Of a stretch of DNA of 64,000 bases, positions 46,890 to 55,364 are shown in pieces (position 1 is the first letter of the stretch; each line of letters begins with the position of its first letter). This DNA comes from Candidatus Sulfuritelmatomonas gaucii. Its GTDB lineage: Bacteria; Acidobacteriota; Terriglobia; Terriglobales; Acidobacteriaceae. The notes under the pieces were generated by a model that searched no databases, was not told the origin of the DNA, and saw only the letters and a list, made by a program, of their open reading frames with translations. The translations under genes were made by a program, and so were the position numbers. The stretch lies in NCBI GenBank assembly GCA_900290245.1, contig OKRB01000090.1:830-64829 (forward strand), read 5' to 3'.

Positions 46890-47528
46890 ATGAGAGGGAA
46901 CACATTGCTCAACGCCGCGGTCCTGGTCGCTTGCCTGGGCTTAGCCGCCAGCCTTTCCGGGTGCAAAATCCACGTGGATAAGGGCGCCAACGGCGAGGAC
47001 AAGGATGTGCGCGTGGACACTCCCTTCGGCGGCATCCACGTCAACACCGACCAGACCACGGCCGCCGATCTCGGCCTCCCGGTCTATCCCGGTGCGCAGG
47101 TCGCGCCCGACAAAGACAATGACAAGTCGGCCGACATTCACATGGGTTTCGGCGAGTGGGAGTTGCGGGTCAAGGTGGTCAACTACTCCACTGCCGACAG
47201 CCAGGACAAGGTCGTCGCTTTTTACAAAAAGGCGCTCGACCGTTTTGGCGACGTAATCACCTGCCAGGACAACAATCCAGTGGGCACGCCCACGTCGACG
47301 ACGGAAGGGCTCACGTGCTCCGACAGCGGGCAGAACGTGCAGATCGACGATCACGGACAGAAGCATGGATACCACTCCGGCCACAACGGCTTCGAGTTGA
47401 AGGCCGGCTCCAAACGCCACCAGCACATCGTCGGCTTTGAGTCTTCAGCTCCGGGCCAGACCCGTTTTGCGCTGGTCGCGGTGGATCTGCCTTCGCAATT
47501 CAGCGGGAACTCCGGCAAGAGCGACTGA
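46890..47528 (+). CDS. Lipoprotein of unknown function
   Basis: A 212-aa protein with a lipoprotein signal; the lipobox LSGC puts the lipid anchor at about Cys25. The mature part has an acidic, Asp/Gly-rich region with DTPFGGIHVNTDQTTAADLG. A compact domain follows, reading GLPVYPGAQV, NYSTADSQDKVVAFYKKALDRFG and later LKAGSKRHQHIVGF. The Y-P-G-A and DKVVAFYKKAL pattern resembles small secreted domains common in Acidobacteriota. AGAGGG precedes the ATG by about 8 bases. I cannot assign a function. Confidence 0.75.
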   Translation: MRGNTLLNAAVLVACLGLAASLSGCKIHVDKGANGEDKDVRVDTPFGGIHVNTDQTTAADLGLPVYPGAQVAPDKDNDKSADIHMGFGEWELRVKVVNYSTADSQDKVVAFYKKALDRFGDVITCQDNNPVGTPTSTTEGLTCSDSGQNVQIDDHGQKHGYHSGHNGFELKAGSKRHQHIVGFESSAPGQTRFALVAVDLPSQFSGNSGKSD

Positions 47529-47597
47529 GGTTTTGCGCACCGTAGTTTGCTCGCCACATCGGCATCGACAGGTGAATCCGGGCTCCGGCGCCTGCCG

Positions 47598-47628
47598 TGG
47601 ACAACCGGTTGCATCGATGCCCTACAAT
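47598..47628 (+). promoter_or_regulatory. Predicted promoter of the M28 peptidase gene
   Basis: TACAAT at 47623-47628 with a TGGACA-like -35 (47598-47603) and a long 19-bp spacer. The gene starts at 47669. Confidence 0.3.
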
Positions 47629-47668
47629 GGTCCATCAATTCACACAGCAGCAACCGGAGCCCAACCTC

Positions 47669-49468
47669 ATGGCGTTCAATCTGATTCGTTTTCCCGCTGT
47701 GGCCCTGTTGGCCGCTGCCCTCCCACTCTACGCTGCCAACAAGCCCGCGCCTGCGCCCGCACCGCCCCCACGAGTCGATCCCTACGCCGAGGTGCAGCCC
47801 GCTACCGAATCGCTCGAGCTGAACATGTACCAGCGCATTCGCAACGAGGGCCTGAACGACTCGCACGTGATGGAGTTTGCCGGCGCTTTGATGGATGACA
47901 TCGGCCAGCGCCTGACCGCCTCGCCCAGCGCGATGAAGGCCAACGAATGGACGCGCGACACGCTGACCAGGATGGGCCTTGAGAACGCGCACCTCGAAGA
48001 CTGGGGCGAGTTCGGCATGGGCTGGCAGCAATTGAACGCGTGGGCGCGCATGGTGACGCCGGATCCGGCTGTGCTGATTCTGCAAGCCACGCCGTGGTCA
48101 CCCGCCACCCCGGGACCGGTGACCGGCGATGTCGTTTACGTCAGCATCCAGGCAGACAAAGATTTTGATCAATACAAGGGAAAGCTGGCCGGAAAGATCG
48201 TTCTCTTTGGTCCCATGCGCGATGTTCCGCCAGAGGACAAGGCCCTCTTGGAGCGCTACAGCGACCAGGACCTCGACGAGATTGCCAAATATCCGCTGAA
48301 TGCCTCCGGCCGGGGCGGCCCGGCAGCAGCGACGCCCGACCTGCAAGCCCGCTTGCGCGCCTACGTAGAGCGCACGAGGTTGATCGGCAAAGTTGCGCAG
48401 TTCTTTGCCGATGAAAAGGTGGCCGCGGTCATCGAGCCCAGCCGCGACGGCAGCAACGGCGGCGGCTCCGGCGGAACGCTGTTTGACGATAACGGAGCCA
48501 CGCTCGGCCGCAGGCCCTATCTGGCCAGCGAGCGTGTCAAGGTCCCCGTAGCCGTCGCGGCCATTGAGAGCTACGGGCGCCTTTACCGGCTCACGCAGGA
48601 TCATGTGCCGGTAAGCGTCGAGATCAACATCGACACTAAATTTACCGGCGAGCATGAACACGGCTTCAACACCATTGCCGAGATTCCCGGCACCGATCCC
48701 AAGCTGAAGGATCAGGTGGTGATGCTCGGCGGCCATCTGGATAGTTGGATCGCCGGAACCGGCGCCACCGACAACGGAGCGGGAACCATTGTGGCCATGG
48801 AGGCGGTGCGCATTCTCAAAGCGCTCGACGTGAAACCGCGGCGTACCATCCGCATTGCCTTGTGGACCGGCGAAGAGCAGGGCATCTTTGGATCGCGCGG
48901 CTATTGCCGCGACCACTTCGGCTCCGCCAAGCTCTCTACCGCGCCTGACCAGGTGAACCTGCCGGACTACATGCGGCGCACCGAAGGCCCGCTGGAGGTG
49001 AAGCCCGAACAGAAGTTGATCTCCGCGTACTTCAACGTGGATAACGGCACCGGCAAGATTCGCGGCATCTACACGCAGGGCAACGCCGCGATCGTGCCCA
49101 TCTTTGACCAGTGGATCGCGCCCCTGAAAGACCTGGGCGTGACCACAGTGACCGAGCGCAATACGGGCGGCACCGATCACCTGAGCCTCGACGCCGTGGG
49201 CATTCCGGGCTTCCAGTTCATTCAGGACATGCTGGACTACGAAAGCCAGACGCATCACTCGAACAACGATGTGTATGAGCGACTGCAGGCCGCCGACCTG
49301 AAGCAGATTGCCACCGTCGAGGCAATCTTTGTTTACAACGCAGCGATGCGCGATCAGATGATGCCGCGCAAGCCGCTGCCGCAACCCGACCAGGAAGAAA
49401 AACTGCGCGCGCCTATTCCCGATCTTTATCCGGGAGCTGTGCCACCGCCTGATTCAGGCAAGCCGTAG
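47669..49468 (+). CDS. Exported M28-family peptidase (carboxypeptidase Q-like)
   Basis: A 599-aa zinc peptidase with a signal peptide (FPAVALLAAALPLYAA) and a Pro/Ala-rich linker after it. A protease-associated (PA-like) insertion occupies about residues 130-320. Metal-site motifs of M28 follow: GGHLDSWIAGTGATDNGAG (His, Asp), LWTGEEQGIFGS (catalytic Glu pair), DNGTG, and QTHHSNNDVYE (last His). It is predicted to act in the periplasm on peptides or dipeptides. ATG 47669 is chosen for the GGAG 8 bases upstream and the signal peptide. A strong terminator follows at 49501. Confidence 0.88.
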   Translation: MAFNLIRFPAVALLAAALPLYAANKPAPAPAPPPRVDPYAEVQPATESLELNMYQRIRNEGLNDSHVMEFAGALMDDIGQRLTASPSAMKANEWTRDTLTRMGLENAHLEDWGEFGMGWQQLNAWARMVTPDPAVLILQATPWSPATPGPVTGDVVYVSIQADKDFDQYKGKLAGKIVLFGPMRDVPPEDKALLERYSDQDLDEIAKYPLNASGRGGPAAATPDLQARLRAYVERTRLIGKVAQFFADEKVAAVIEPSRDGSNGGGSGGTLFDDNGATLGRRPYLASERVKVPVAVAAIESYGRLYRLTQDHVPVSVEINIDTKFTGEHEHGFNTIAEIPGTDPKLKDQVVMLGGHLDSWIAGTGATDNGAGTIVAMEAVRILKALDVKPRRTIRIALWTGEEQGIFGSRGYCRDHFGSAKLSTAPDQVNLPDYMRRTEGPLEVKPEQKLISAYFNVDNGTGKIRGIYTQGNAAIVPIFDQWIAPLKDLGVTTVTERNTGGTDHLSLDAVGIPGFQFIQDMLDYESQTHHSNNDVYERLQAADLKQIATVEAIFVYNAAMRDQMMPRKPLPQPDQEEKLRAPIPDLYPGAVPPPDSGKP

Positions 49469-49500
49469 CATCCAGCACATCGGATGAGCAACCAACCATG

Positions 49501-49540
49501 AATCCGCTCCGCCGGAGTGCACGGCGAGGCGGATTTTTTT
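49501..49540 (+). terminator. Rho-independent terminator of the M28 gene
   Basis: A long stem (AATCCGC with GCGGATT, then CGCCG with CGGCG, two mismatches) is followed by TTTTTTT. It lies 33 bp after the M28 stop codon. Confidence 0.8.
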
Positions 49541-49641
49541 GTGTTCAGCACTCAGCCGTCAGTTTCTCAGCTTCACCTCTTTCGTTCATCGCGCTTGCCC
49601 GATTTCGCGTGAGAAACGTCCGACAAAGCAACAGGCCTGAA

Positions 49642-49743
49642 CTGTTAACAGCTAACAGATCGCAAGTAGCGCGCGTGGCCGACCTGTTAACAGCTAACAG
49701 AACACCCATTGTCGTCTGCTGCGATCCGTTAACCGCTAACAGA
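49642..49743 (+). repeat. Three 18-bp repeats at exact 42-bp period
   Basis: CTGTTAACAGCTAACAGA at 49642-49659 and 49684-49701, and the variant CCGTTAACCGCTAACAGA at 49726-49743. The two 24-bp intervals are unrelated to each other. Each repeat contains the palindrome TGTTAACA and a CTAACAG half. The period equals four helical turns, so proteins bound to all three would lie on one face of the DNA. This suggests cooperative regulator sites controlling the operon that starts at 49998. Confidence 0.6.
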
Positions 49744-49849
49744 TTTCGCGCATTCGATGCGCTTTTTCATGCGCACAGCACACACGCGCAGAGCGCTCCC
49801 AATATCGTGAAAGTTTTCAAGAGATTGCGTTGCTTTTTCGCCCCATTTC

Positions 49850-49872
49850 GTGACCACCATCACTGCGGTCAC
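49850..49872. promoter_or_regulatory. Inverted repeat, possible operator
   Basis: GTGACC (49850-49855) and GGTCAC (49867-49872) are perfect 6-bp arms separated by 11 bp. The element lies about 125 bp before the first gene of the CoA-transferase/Vor operon. The spacing suits a dimeric repressor or activator. Confidence 0.3.
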
Positions 49873-49997
49873 TATGGCCAAAGCGCAGAATAACGCGGGC
49901 CTGAAGGAAGGCGAGTGCAGCACCCGGAGGCATGACCCGTGATGGGACAAATGACGCCGATGCACATCGCATGGTTGATGTGCGGAGGCGGCTCAAA

Positions 49998-51320
49998 ATG
50001 ACCTGGAGCGATGACTACCGGCGCAAGTGCATGAGCGCCGGGCAGGCGCTGCAAGCAGTCGCTTCGGGCAATCGCGTATGGATCCAATCAGGCTGCGGCA
50101 CTCCTTCTGTTCTTGTTGATGCGCTGGTAGCGCGCGCCAGCGAACTGCGCAACGTTGAAATTGTCCATATGAAGACGCTGGGCAGCGCGGACTACACGCG
50201 GCCCGAGTATGAAGGTCACTTCCGCCACCGCGGATTGTTCCTCGGCGACAACGTTCGTGAAGCAGTGGCCAACGGCCGCGCTGATTACACTCCCATCTTC
50301 TTGAGCGAGATTGAAGGCCTCTTCGAGAGCGGCGCTCTCCCGCTCGATGTCGTCCTCATGCAGGTGTCGCCACCGGACGCGCACGGGTTTGTGAGCCTGG
50401 GCACGACAGTGGATTGCACTCTGACCCTTGTGCGCTACGCAAGGATCGTGATTGCCGAAGTAAACCGGCGGATGCCGCGCACACACGGCGAAACCAATGT
50501 GCACATAAGCCACATCTCCGCCATCGTGGAGAGCGATCGGTCTCTGCTTGAGTTGGAGGCGGAGCCGTTCAACAGGACGCACATGCGCGTGGGAGCCAAT
50601 GTGGCCTCGCTGATTCCCGATGGAGCCACTCTGCAGACTGGTATCGGCGGCATTGCGGATGCGGTTCTGCGCTGCCTCGGCGATAAGCACGACCTGGGAA
50701 TCCATACCGAGCTCGTCCCGGACGGGGTGGTCGATCTTATGGAAGCGGGCATCATCAACGGCGAGCGCAAGACTCTGCATCGCGGCAAAGCTGTGGGCGC
50801 ATTTGTGCTGGGCTCGCAGCGGCTGTTTGATTTCGTTCATGAGAATCCCAGCTTCGAGTTCCGGCCCATCAGCTATACCAACGATCCATTTGTGGTGGCG
50901 CAGAATGACCGCATGGTGGCGATCAATGGAGCGCTGCAGGTGGATCTCACGGGGCAGGTGTGTGCCGACTCGATCGGCACGCGGCCGTACAGCGGGATTG
51001 GAGGCCAGATTGACTTTATTCGCGGCGCGGCACGCTCGCGCGGCGGCGTGCCGATTATTGCGTTGCCATCAACGGCGAAGCACGGCGCCGTATCGCGCAT
51101 TGTGCCGGTTTTGGATCCCGGCGCTGGGGTCGTCACCTCTCGCGCCGATGTTCATTATGTGGTGACCGAGCATGGCGTCGCTTATCTGCACGGAAAGACG
51201 CTGCGCGAACGGGCTGAAGCGTTGATCGCGATCGCGGAGCCGAAGTTCCAGGCCGAGCTCGAAGACTTTGCGGTGCGCGCGCATTATTTGGAACGTAAAC
51301 CGGCCGCAGCGCTGGTTTGA
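49998..51320 (+). CDS. Acetyl-CoA hydrolase/transferase family CoA-transferase
   Basis: A 440-aa enzyme of the acetyl-CoA hydrolase / 4-hydroxybutyrate CoA-transferase family, which moves CoA between acyl groups. Visible are the N-terminal fold ([13 protein letters not shown]) and the C-terminal domain with [20 protein letters not shown]. The likely catalytic glutamate is in [10 protein letters not shown] (about residue 238). [21 protein letters not shown] closes the protein. ATG 49998 follows a GGAGG site; an upstream ATG at 49932 lacks one. First gene of the Vor-type operon, where it could release free branched acids from acyl-CoA while conserving the CoA bond. Confidence 0.87.
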   Translation: MTWSDDYRRKCMSAGQALQAVASGNRVWIQSGCGTPSVLVDALVARASELRNVEIVHMKTLGSADYTRPEYEGHFRHRGLFLGDNVREAVANGRADYTPIFLSEIEGLFESGALPLDVVLMQVSPPDAHGFVSLGTTVDCTLTLVRYARIVIAEVNRRMPRTHGETNVHISHISAIVESDRSLLELEAEPFNRTHMRVGANVASLIPDGATLQTGIGGIADAVLRCLGDKHDLGIHTELVPDGVVDLMEAGIINGERKTLHRGKAVGAFVLGSQRLFDFVHENPSFEFRPISYTNDPFVVAQNDRMVAINGALQVDLTGQVCADSIGTRPYSGIGGQIDFIRGAARSRGGVPIIALPSTAKHGAVSRIVPVLDPGAGVVTSRADVHYVVTEHGVAYLHGKTLRERAEALIAIAEPKFQAELEDFAVRAHYLERKPAAALV

Positions 51321-51349
51321 GCTGCGGAACTCCGGAGGGGATAACAAAG

Positions 51350-51652
51350 ATGACCGACGCAAAGAAGCCGGATCGAGGTCAGTTGCGGATCGATGTGGAC
51401 GAGTGCAAGGGCTGCGGCCTTTGCATTGAAGCCTGCCCGCCGAAAGTGATCAGCATGAGCGAGCGGCTCAATCACTATGGCTATCGCACGGCGATCTATG
51501 GGGGCGCAGGCTGTACGGGCTGCGGCATCTGCTTCATGATCTGCCCGGAGCCGGGTGCAATTACGGTGCTGCGGCTGGCAAGCAAGTGCGTTGGCCTGGC
51601 GGCCGAGGCGAACGCTGCGGGTCAGGAGGCGGCGTCATGCGCAAGCAACTGA
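51350..51652 (+). CDS. 2[4Fe-4S] ferredoxin-type subunit of 2-oxoacid oxidoreductase (VorD/KorD-like)
   Basis: A 100-aa iron-sulfur subunit. Two CxxCxxCxxxC motifs are seen: C19, C22, C25 and C29 ([15 protein letters not shown]), and C55, C58, C61 and C65 ([11 protein letters not shown]). It would accept electrons from the thiamine-diphosphate subunit and pass them to soluble ferredoxin. ATG 51350 has GGAGGGG 8 bases upstream. It lies 29 bp after the CoA-transferase and overlaps the alpha subunit gene by 16 bp. Confidence 0.9.
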   Translation: MTDAKKPDRGQLRIDVDECKGCGLCIEACPPKVISMSERLNHYGYRTAIYGGAGCTGCGICFMICPEPGAITVLRLASKCVGLAAEANAAGQEAASCASN

Positions 51653-52716
51653 TGAAGGGCAACGAAGCCATCGTCAAGAGCGCCATCCTTTCCGGCTGCC
51701 GCGCCTTCTACGGATATCCGATTACGCCGGCAAGTGAGATCGCCGAGGCTGCGGCGGTATTCATGCCCAAGGCCGGCGGCGTGTATGTGCAGGCGGAGAG
51801 CGAAGTGGCGGCGATCAACATGCTCTACGGCGGGGCGTCGGCCGGCATTCGCGCCATGACCGCGTCGAGCGGCCCCGGCATCAGCCTCATGCAGGAAGGT
51901 ATCAGCTACATGGCCGGGGCGGAGTTGCCCTGTGTGATCGCCGACATTACGCGCGGCGGCCCGGGCCTGGGCAACATTGCCGCCGAGCAGGGTGACTATC
52001 ACCAGGTGGTCAAGGGCGGCGGCCACGGGAATTACCGCACGATCGTGCTGGCTCCGCACTCGGTGCAAGAGATGGCGGACCTGACTGCGCTGGCGTTTGA
52101 GCTGGCCGACCGCTACCGCAACCCGGTGGTGATCCTGGCCGATGGGTTTGTGGGCCAGATGATGGAGCCCGTCGCATTCCCGCAAAAAGCGATCGGATCG
52201 TCGATGCCGCCGTGGGCCGTTGCCGGCACCGCGGAGACGCGACCCAACATGATCAACTCTCTGCACATGGACGTGGACGATCTGGAGCGGCACGTTCGCG
52301 CGCTTGAGGCCAAATACAAAATCGCCGAGCAGCGCGAAGCCCGAGCCGAAGAGTGGTGCACGGCCGATGCTGAGATCGTACTCGTCGGCTACGGCATTGT
52401 GGGCCGCATTTTGAAGGCCGTCACCGCCGAGGCTCGCGCAAACGGCCTGAAAGTGGGAGTGCTGCGGCCCATCACGCTGTATCCCTTCCCAGTTGTGCAA
52501 TTCCAGCGCTTGGCATTCAATGCGCGCGCCTTTCTTGTGGTTGAAATGAGCAACGGCCAGCTCGTTGAAGACGTGAAGCTGGCGCTGAACGGCTCTCGCC
52601 CGGTCGAATTCCTGAGCCGCGTGGGCGGCAACGTGCCGTCGCACGAAGAGGTGCTGAATTTCGTTCACGGGTTGGCACGGCGAACCGTAGATGAGGAGCG
52701 GATGGCAAATGTCTAG
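51637..52716 (+). CDS. 2-oxoacid:ferredoxin oxidoreductase alpha subunit (VorB/KorA-like)
   Basis: A 359-aa alpha subunit of the thiamine-diphosphate-dependent 2-oxoacid:ferredoxin oxidoreductase family. The N-terminus [16 protein letters not shown] with [14 protein letters not shown] is like that of VorB, the branched-chain (3-methyl-2-oxobutanoate) type. [21 protein letters not shown] and the C-terminal domain [10 protein letters not shown] follow. AGGAGG precedes ATG 51637. The operon partners, a branched-chain aminotransferase and glutamate dehydrogenase, favour branched-chain 2-oxoacids over 2-oxoglutarate, but the substrate is not provable from sequence. Confidence 0.88.
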   Translation: MRKQLMKGNEAIVKSAILSGCRAFYGYPITPASEIAEAAAVFMPKAGGVYVQAESEVAAINMLYGGASAGIRAMTASSGPGISLMQEGISYMAGAELPCVIADITRGGPGLGNIAAEQGDYHQVVKGGGHGNYRTIVLAPHSVQEMADLTALAFELADRYRNPVVILADGFVGQMMEPVAFPQKAIGSSMPPWAVAGTAETRPNMINSLHMDVDDLERHVRALEAKYKIAEQREARAEEWCTADAEIVLVGYGIVGRILKAVTAEARANGLKVGVLRPITLYPFPVVQFQRLAFNARAFLVVEMSNGQLVEDVKLALNGSRPVEFLSRVGGNVPSHEEVLNFVHGLARRTVDEERMANV

Positions 52717-54328
52717 CGAGCATGTCACGAGCGCCGAATCGTATCAGGGCACGACTCCAGTCGTGCCGAACGAGGCCGAAAAACCGGCGGGCTTTAGCCC
52801 CAGTGAAAGCGCGGACCCAACTCTCGACTACACAGTCGCGCACGGCAGGGCCAAGGCCTTTTACGAGCACTACGAGCGCAAGGATGAACTGCAGCACCAG
52901 ACGCACTATTGTCCCGGCTGCGGCCACGGCACCGTGCACAAGATGCTGGCCAGGGCCATCGACGATCTGGGCGTGCAGGATAGGACGATCCTCGTCGGGC
53001 CGGTGGGCTGCTCGGTCTTTACCTATTACTACTTCGACGTGGGCAACGTGCAGGCCGCGCACGGACGCGCGCCGGCCGTGGCCACGGCGATGAAGCGCAG
53101 CCGCCCCAATAGCATCGTGATTAGCTACCAGGGCGACGGCGATCTCTCGGCCATCGGCTCGGCGGAGATTCTGCATGCCGCCAACCGCGGCGAAAACATC
53201 ACGGTGATCTTTGTCAACAACGCCATTTACAGTATGACCGGCGGGCAATGCGCGCCCACCACGCTGCTGGGCCAGAAGAGCACGACCACGCCGGACGGTC
53301 GCAGCGCCGCTACGGAAGGCTATCCGCTGCACGTCAGCGAGTTGCTCAGCACGCTCGAAGCGCCCGTCTATATTGAGCGCGTCGCCCTTGGCGACAACAA
53401 GCAGGTGGCGCAGGCCTCGCGAGCCATTAAGCGCGCGCTTGAAAATCAGGTGCGCGGACTCGGATTCAGCCTGATCGAAGTGCTTTCTCCGTGCCCGACC
53501 ATCTGGAAGATGACGCCGGTGGACGCGCAGCGCTGGGTCCACGATGTGATGGAGAAGACCTTTCCGCTTGGAGTGTTTTGCGACCGCACCAAAGAGCGGA
53601 CGCCGCAGCCACACGCTCTGGAAAGTTCTGCAGCACCCGGCACTCTACCAAAAGCCGCACCAACGCTCGCAGACATTCCTGGAATTCTCGGCGTCGCAGA
53701 AGAAAACTTGCCTGAGGGCAATGCGCACGCCGTAGTATCCGAGCACGACATCGACCTTCAGGTGCGTATCGCTGGCTTTGGCGGGCAGGGAGTTTTGCTT
53801 CTCGGCGAAGTGCTGGCCGAAGCTGGCCTCGATGCCGGGCTCGAGGTTTCGTGGCTGCCTTCGTATGGGCCCGAGATGCGCTCGGGCACATCGAACTGCT
53901 GCGTGCGGATCGAAAGCGAAACCATCGACTCGCCGCTGGTGAATTCGCCGAACGTTCTCGTGGCCATGAACGAGCCGTCGCTGCGCAAGTTCGATAAAAG
54001 CGTGCGTCCCGGCGGATGGGTGATCTACAACGGCGACGAATTTCCCGCCAACTGCGCGCGCGACGATGTGCATGTGCTCGCCTTGCCCTTCACGCATCTG
54101 GCCGACGAGTTGGGCGACACGCGGGCCTCGAACATGGTGATGCTTGGAGCGTTGCTTGAGATCACAGGCGTACTGCCGCAGGCCAGCATTGACGCGGCAT
54201 TGCGCCGATTAGTGAAAAACCCGCGCTGGGTGGAACTGGACGAGCGCGCTATGGCGCGGGGACGAGAACTGTACAAAGAGTCGCTCCTGGGAGGTGTGAA
54301 ATGCGTGCCGATGGCGATCCAAACCTGA
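52709..54328 (+). CDS. Fused beta + gamma subunit of 2-oxoacid:ferredoxin oxidoreductase
   Basis: A 539-aa protein joining two subunits that are usually separate. Residues about 40-300 are the TPP-binding beta subunit: C68 and C71 in [13 protein letters not shown], and a [11 protein letters not shown]-type metal/TPP motif followed by [13 protein letters not shown] Pro/Ala-rich linker spans about 310-345. Residues about 353-539 are the gamma subunit ([32 protein letters not shown]). Start ATG 52709 overlaps the alpha stop by 8 bp and has GAGGAG upstream. The first 40 residues are a poorly conserved extension. The end overlaps the aminotransferase gene by 28 bp. Confidence 0.88.
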   Translation: MSSEHVTSAESYQGTTPVVPNEAEKPAGFSPSESADPTLDYTVAHGRAKAFYEHYERKDELQHQTHYCPGCGHGTVHKMLARAIDDLGVQDRTILVGPVGCSVFTYYYFDVGNVQAAHGRAPAVATAMKRSRPNSIVISYQGDGDLSAIGSAEILHAANRGENITVIFVNNAIYSMTGGQCAPTTLLGQKSTTTPDGRSAATEGYPLHVSELLSTLEAPVYIERVALGDNKQVAQASRAIKRALENQVRGLGFSLIEVLSPCPTIWKMTPVDAQRWVHDVMEKTFPLGVFCDRTKERTPQPHALESSAAPGTLPKAAPTLADIPGILGVAEENLPEGNAHAVVSEHDIDLQVRIAGFGGQGVLLLGEVLAEAGLDAGLEVSWLPSYGPEMRSGTSNCCVRIESETIDSPLVNSPNVLVAMNEPSLRKFDKSVRPGGWVIYNGDEFPANCARDDVHVLALPFTHLADELGDTRASNMVMLGALLEITGVLPQASIDAALRRLVKNPRWVELDERAMARGRELYKESLLGGVKCVPMAIQT

Positions 54329-55281
54329 TTGTCTATTTCGGCGGGCAGTATGTGCCCATGCGCGAGGCGAAAGTCGGAATCCTGACGCATGCCTTGCACT
54401 ATGGAACTGGCGTCTTCGAAGGGATTCGCGCCTATTGGAGCGAAGACGAGCAGGAGCTGTTCGTCCTGCGCGCTGTGGAGCACTTTGACCGCTGGAAGAA
54501 GAACAGCGGAATCCTGCACATGAATGTGCCGCCGGCCGAGGAGTTGTGCACCATCACCGCGGAGCTGGCGCGGCGCAACAATCTTCGCACCGATCTCTAC
54601 ATCCGGCCGCTGGCCTACAAGTGCGCCGAGCGCATCGGCGTGGCCATCGACGATCAGGATGCCTTCGCCATCGTGGCCATTCCCTTTGGCGAGTATCTGC
54701 ACAGCGAGAACGGCCTCCACGCCGGTGTCAGCTCGTGGCGGCGCATCGACGATAATGCCATTCCGCCGCGCGGCAAAATCTGCGGCGCTTACGCCAACAG
54801 CGCGCTGGCCAGTGACGATGCGCGACGTTGCGGATTCGATGAGGCGATCCTGCTCAATGAGAGCGGCCATGTGACCGAAGGCGCAACCTGCAATCTTTTC
54901 ATGTTGCGCAAGGGGCGCCTGATCACACCTCAGGTTACGGAAAATGTACTCGAAGGCATCACGCGCGATTGCGTGGCGGTATTGGCGCAGCACGAACTTG
55001 CGCTTGAGATTGTCGAGCGGCCCATCGACCGCAGCGAGCTGTACATCTGCGACGAGTTGTTCCTTACAGGAACGGCCGTGGGCCTCGCTCCCGTGGTGCG
55101 CGTTGATCATCGCGCCGTGGGAGACGGCCAGATCGGCGCGGTTACGCGGCGCCTGCGGCAGTTGTACTTCGACGCCGCGCGTGGCCATCTGCCGCAATAC
55201 CGCAAATGGCTGCTTCCGGTTTATGGCAGCGGGCGTGTCAGGCAGGATGCGGCGCGAATGAAAGAACCAAGTTTCGCCTGA
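54301..55281 (+). CDS. ilvE: Branched-chain amino acid aminotransferase
   Basis: A 326-aa PLP fold-type IV enzyme that transfers amino groups of Val, Leu and Ile to 2-oxoglutarate. Key parts are HALHYGTGVFEGIRAY (about residues 30-45), the PLP lysine in GKICGAYANSAL (about residue 159), and GFDEAILLNESGHVTEGATCNLF with the conserved Glu (about residues 175-200). The start ATG at 54301 overlaps the previous gene by 28 bp and has GGGAGG upstream, so it is translated with the Vor subunits. In this setting it would feed branched 2-oxoacids to the oxidoreductase. Confidence 0.93.
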   Translation: MRADGDPNLIVYFGGQYVPMREAKVGILTHALHYGTGVFEGIRAYWSEDEQELFVLRAVEHFDRWKKNSGILHMNVPPAEELCTITAELARRNNLRTDLYIRPLAYKCAERIGVAIDDQDAFAIVAIPFGEYLHSENGLHAGVSSWRRIDDNAIPPRGKICGAYANSALASDDARRCGFDEAILLNESGHVTEGATCNLFMLRKGRLITPQVTENVLEGITRDCVAVLAQHELALEIVERPIDRSELYICDELFLTGTAVGLAPVVRVDHRAVGDGQIGAVTRRLRQLYFDAARGHLPQYRKWLLPVYGSGRVRQDAARMKEPSFA

Positions 55282-55364
55282 GCGAGTGCGGAGGCGCGTG
55301 TCCCAGGCTTCAATTTTTATACCTGGGATATTGCCCCGTGCGGCCAGGCAAGGAGGAAACACGA

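Larger units (their letters stand above)
49469..49997. other. 529-bp intergenic region upstream of the Vor operon
   Basis: No gene is supported. It contains, in order, a Rho-independent terminator (49501-49540) and three 18-bp repeats at exact 42-bp spacing (49642-49743). An inverted repeat GTGACC/GGTCAC follows (49850-49872), then about 100 bp of leader. The ORF-like stretch that begins at 49498 starts inside the terminator hairpin and is rejected. Confidence 0.6.

Noticed and set aside
49642-49743. Mini CRISPR array
   Set aside because: Repeats are only 18 bp with 24-bp spacers, three copies, and no cas genes; phased regulator sites fit better.
49498-49893. 131-codon frame in the gap before the CoA-transferase
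   Set aside because: Its start lies inside a Rho-independent terminator hairpin, it has no ribosome site, and it crosses the 42-bp repeats.
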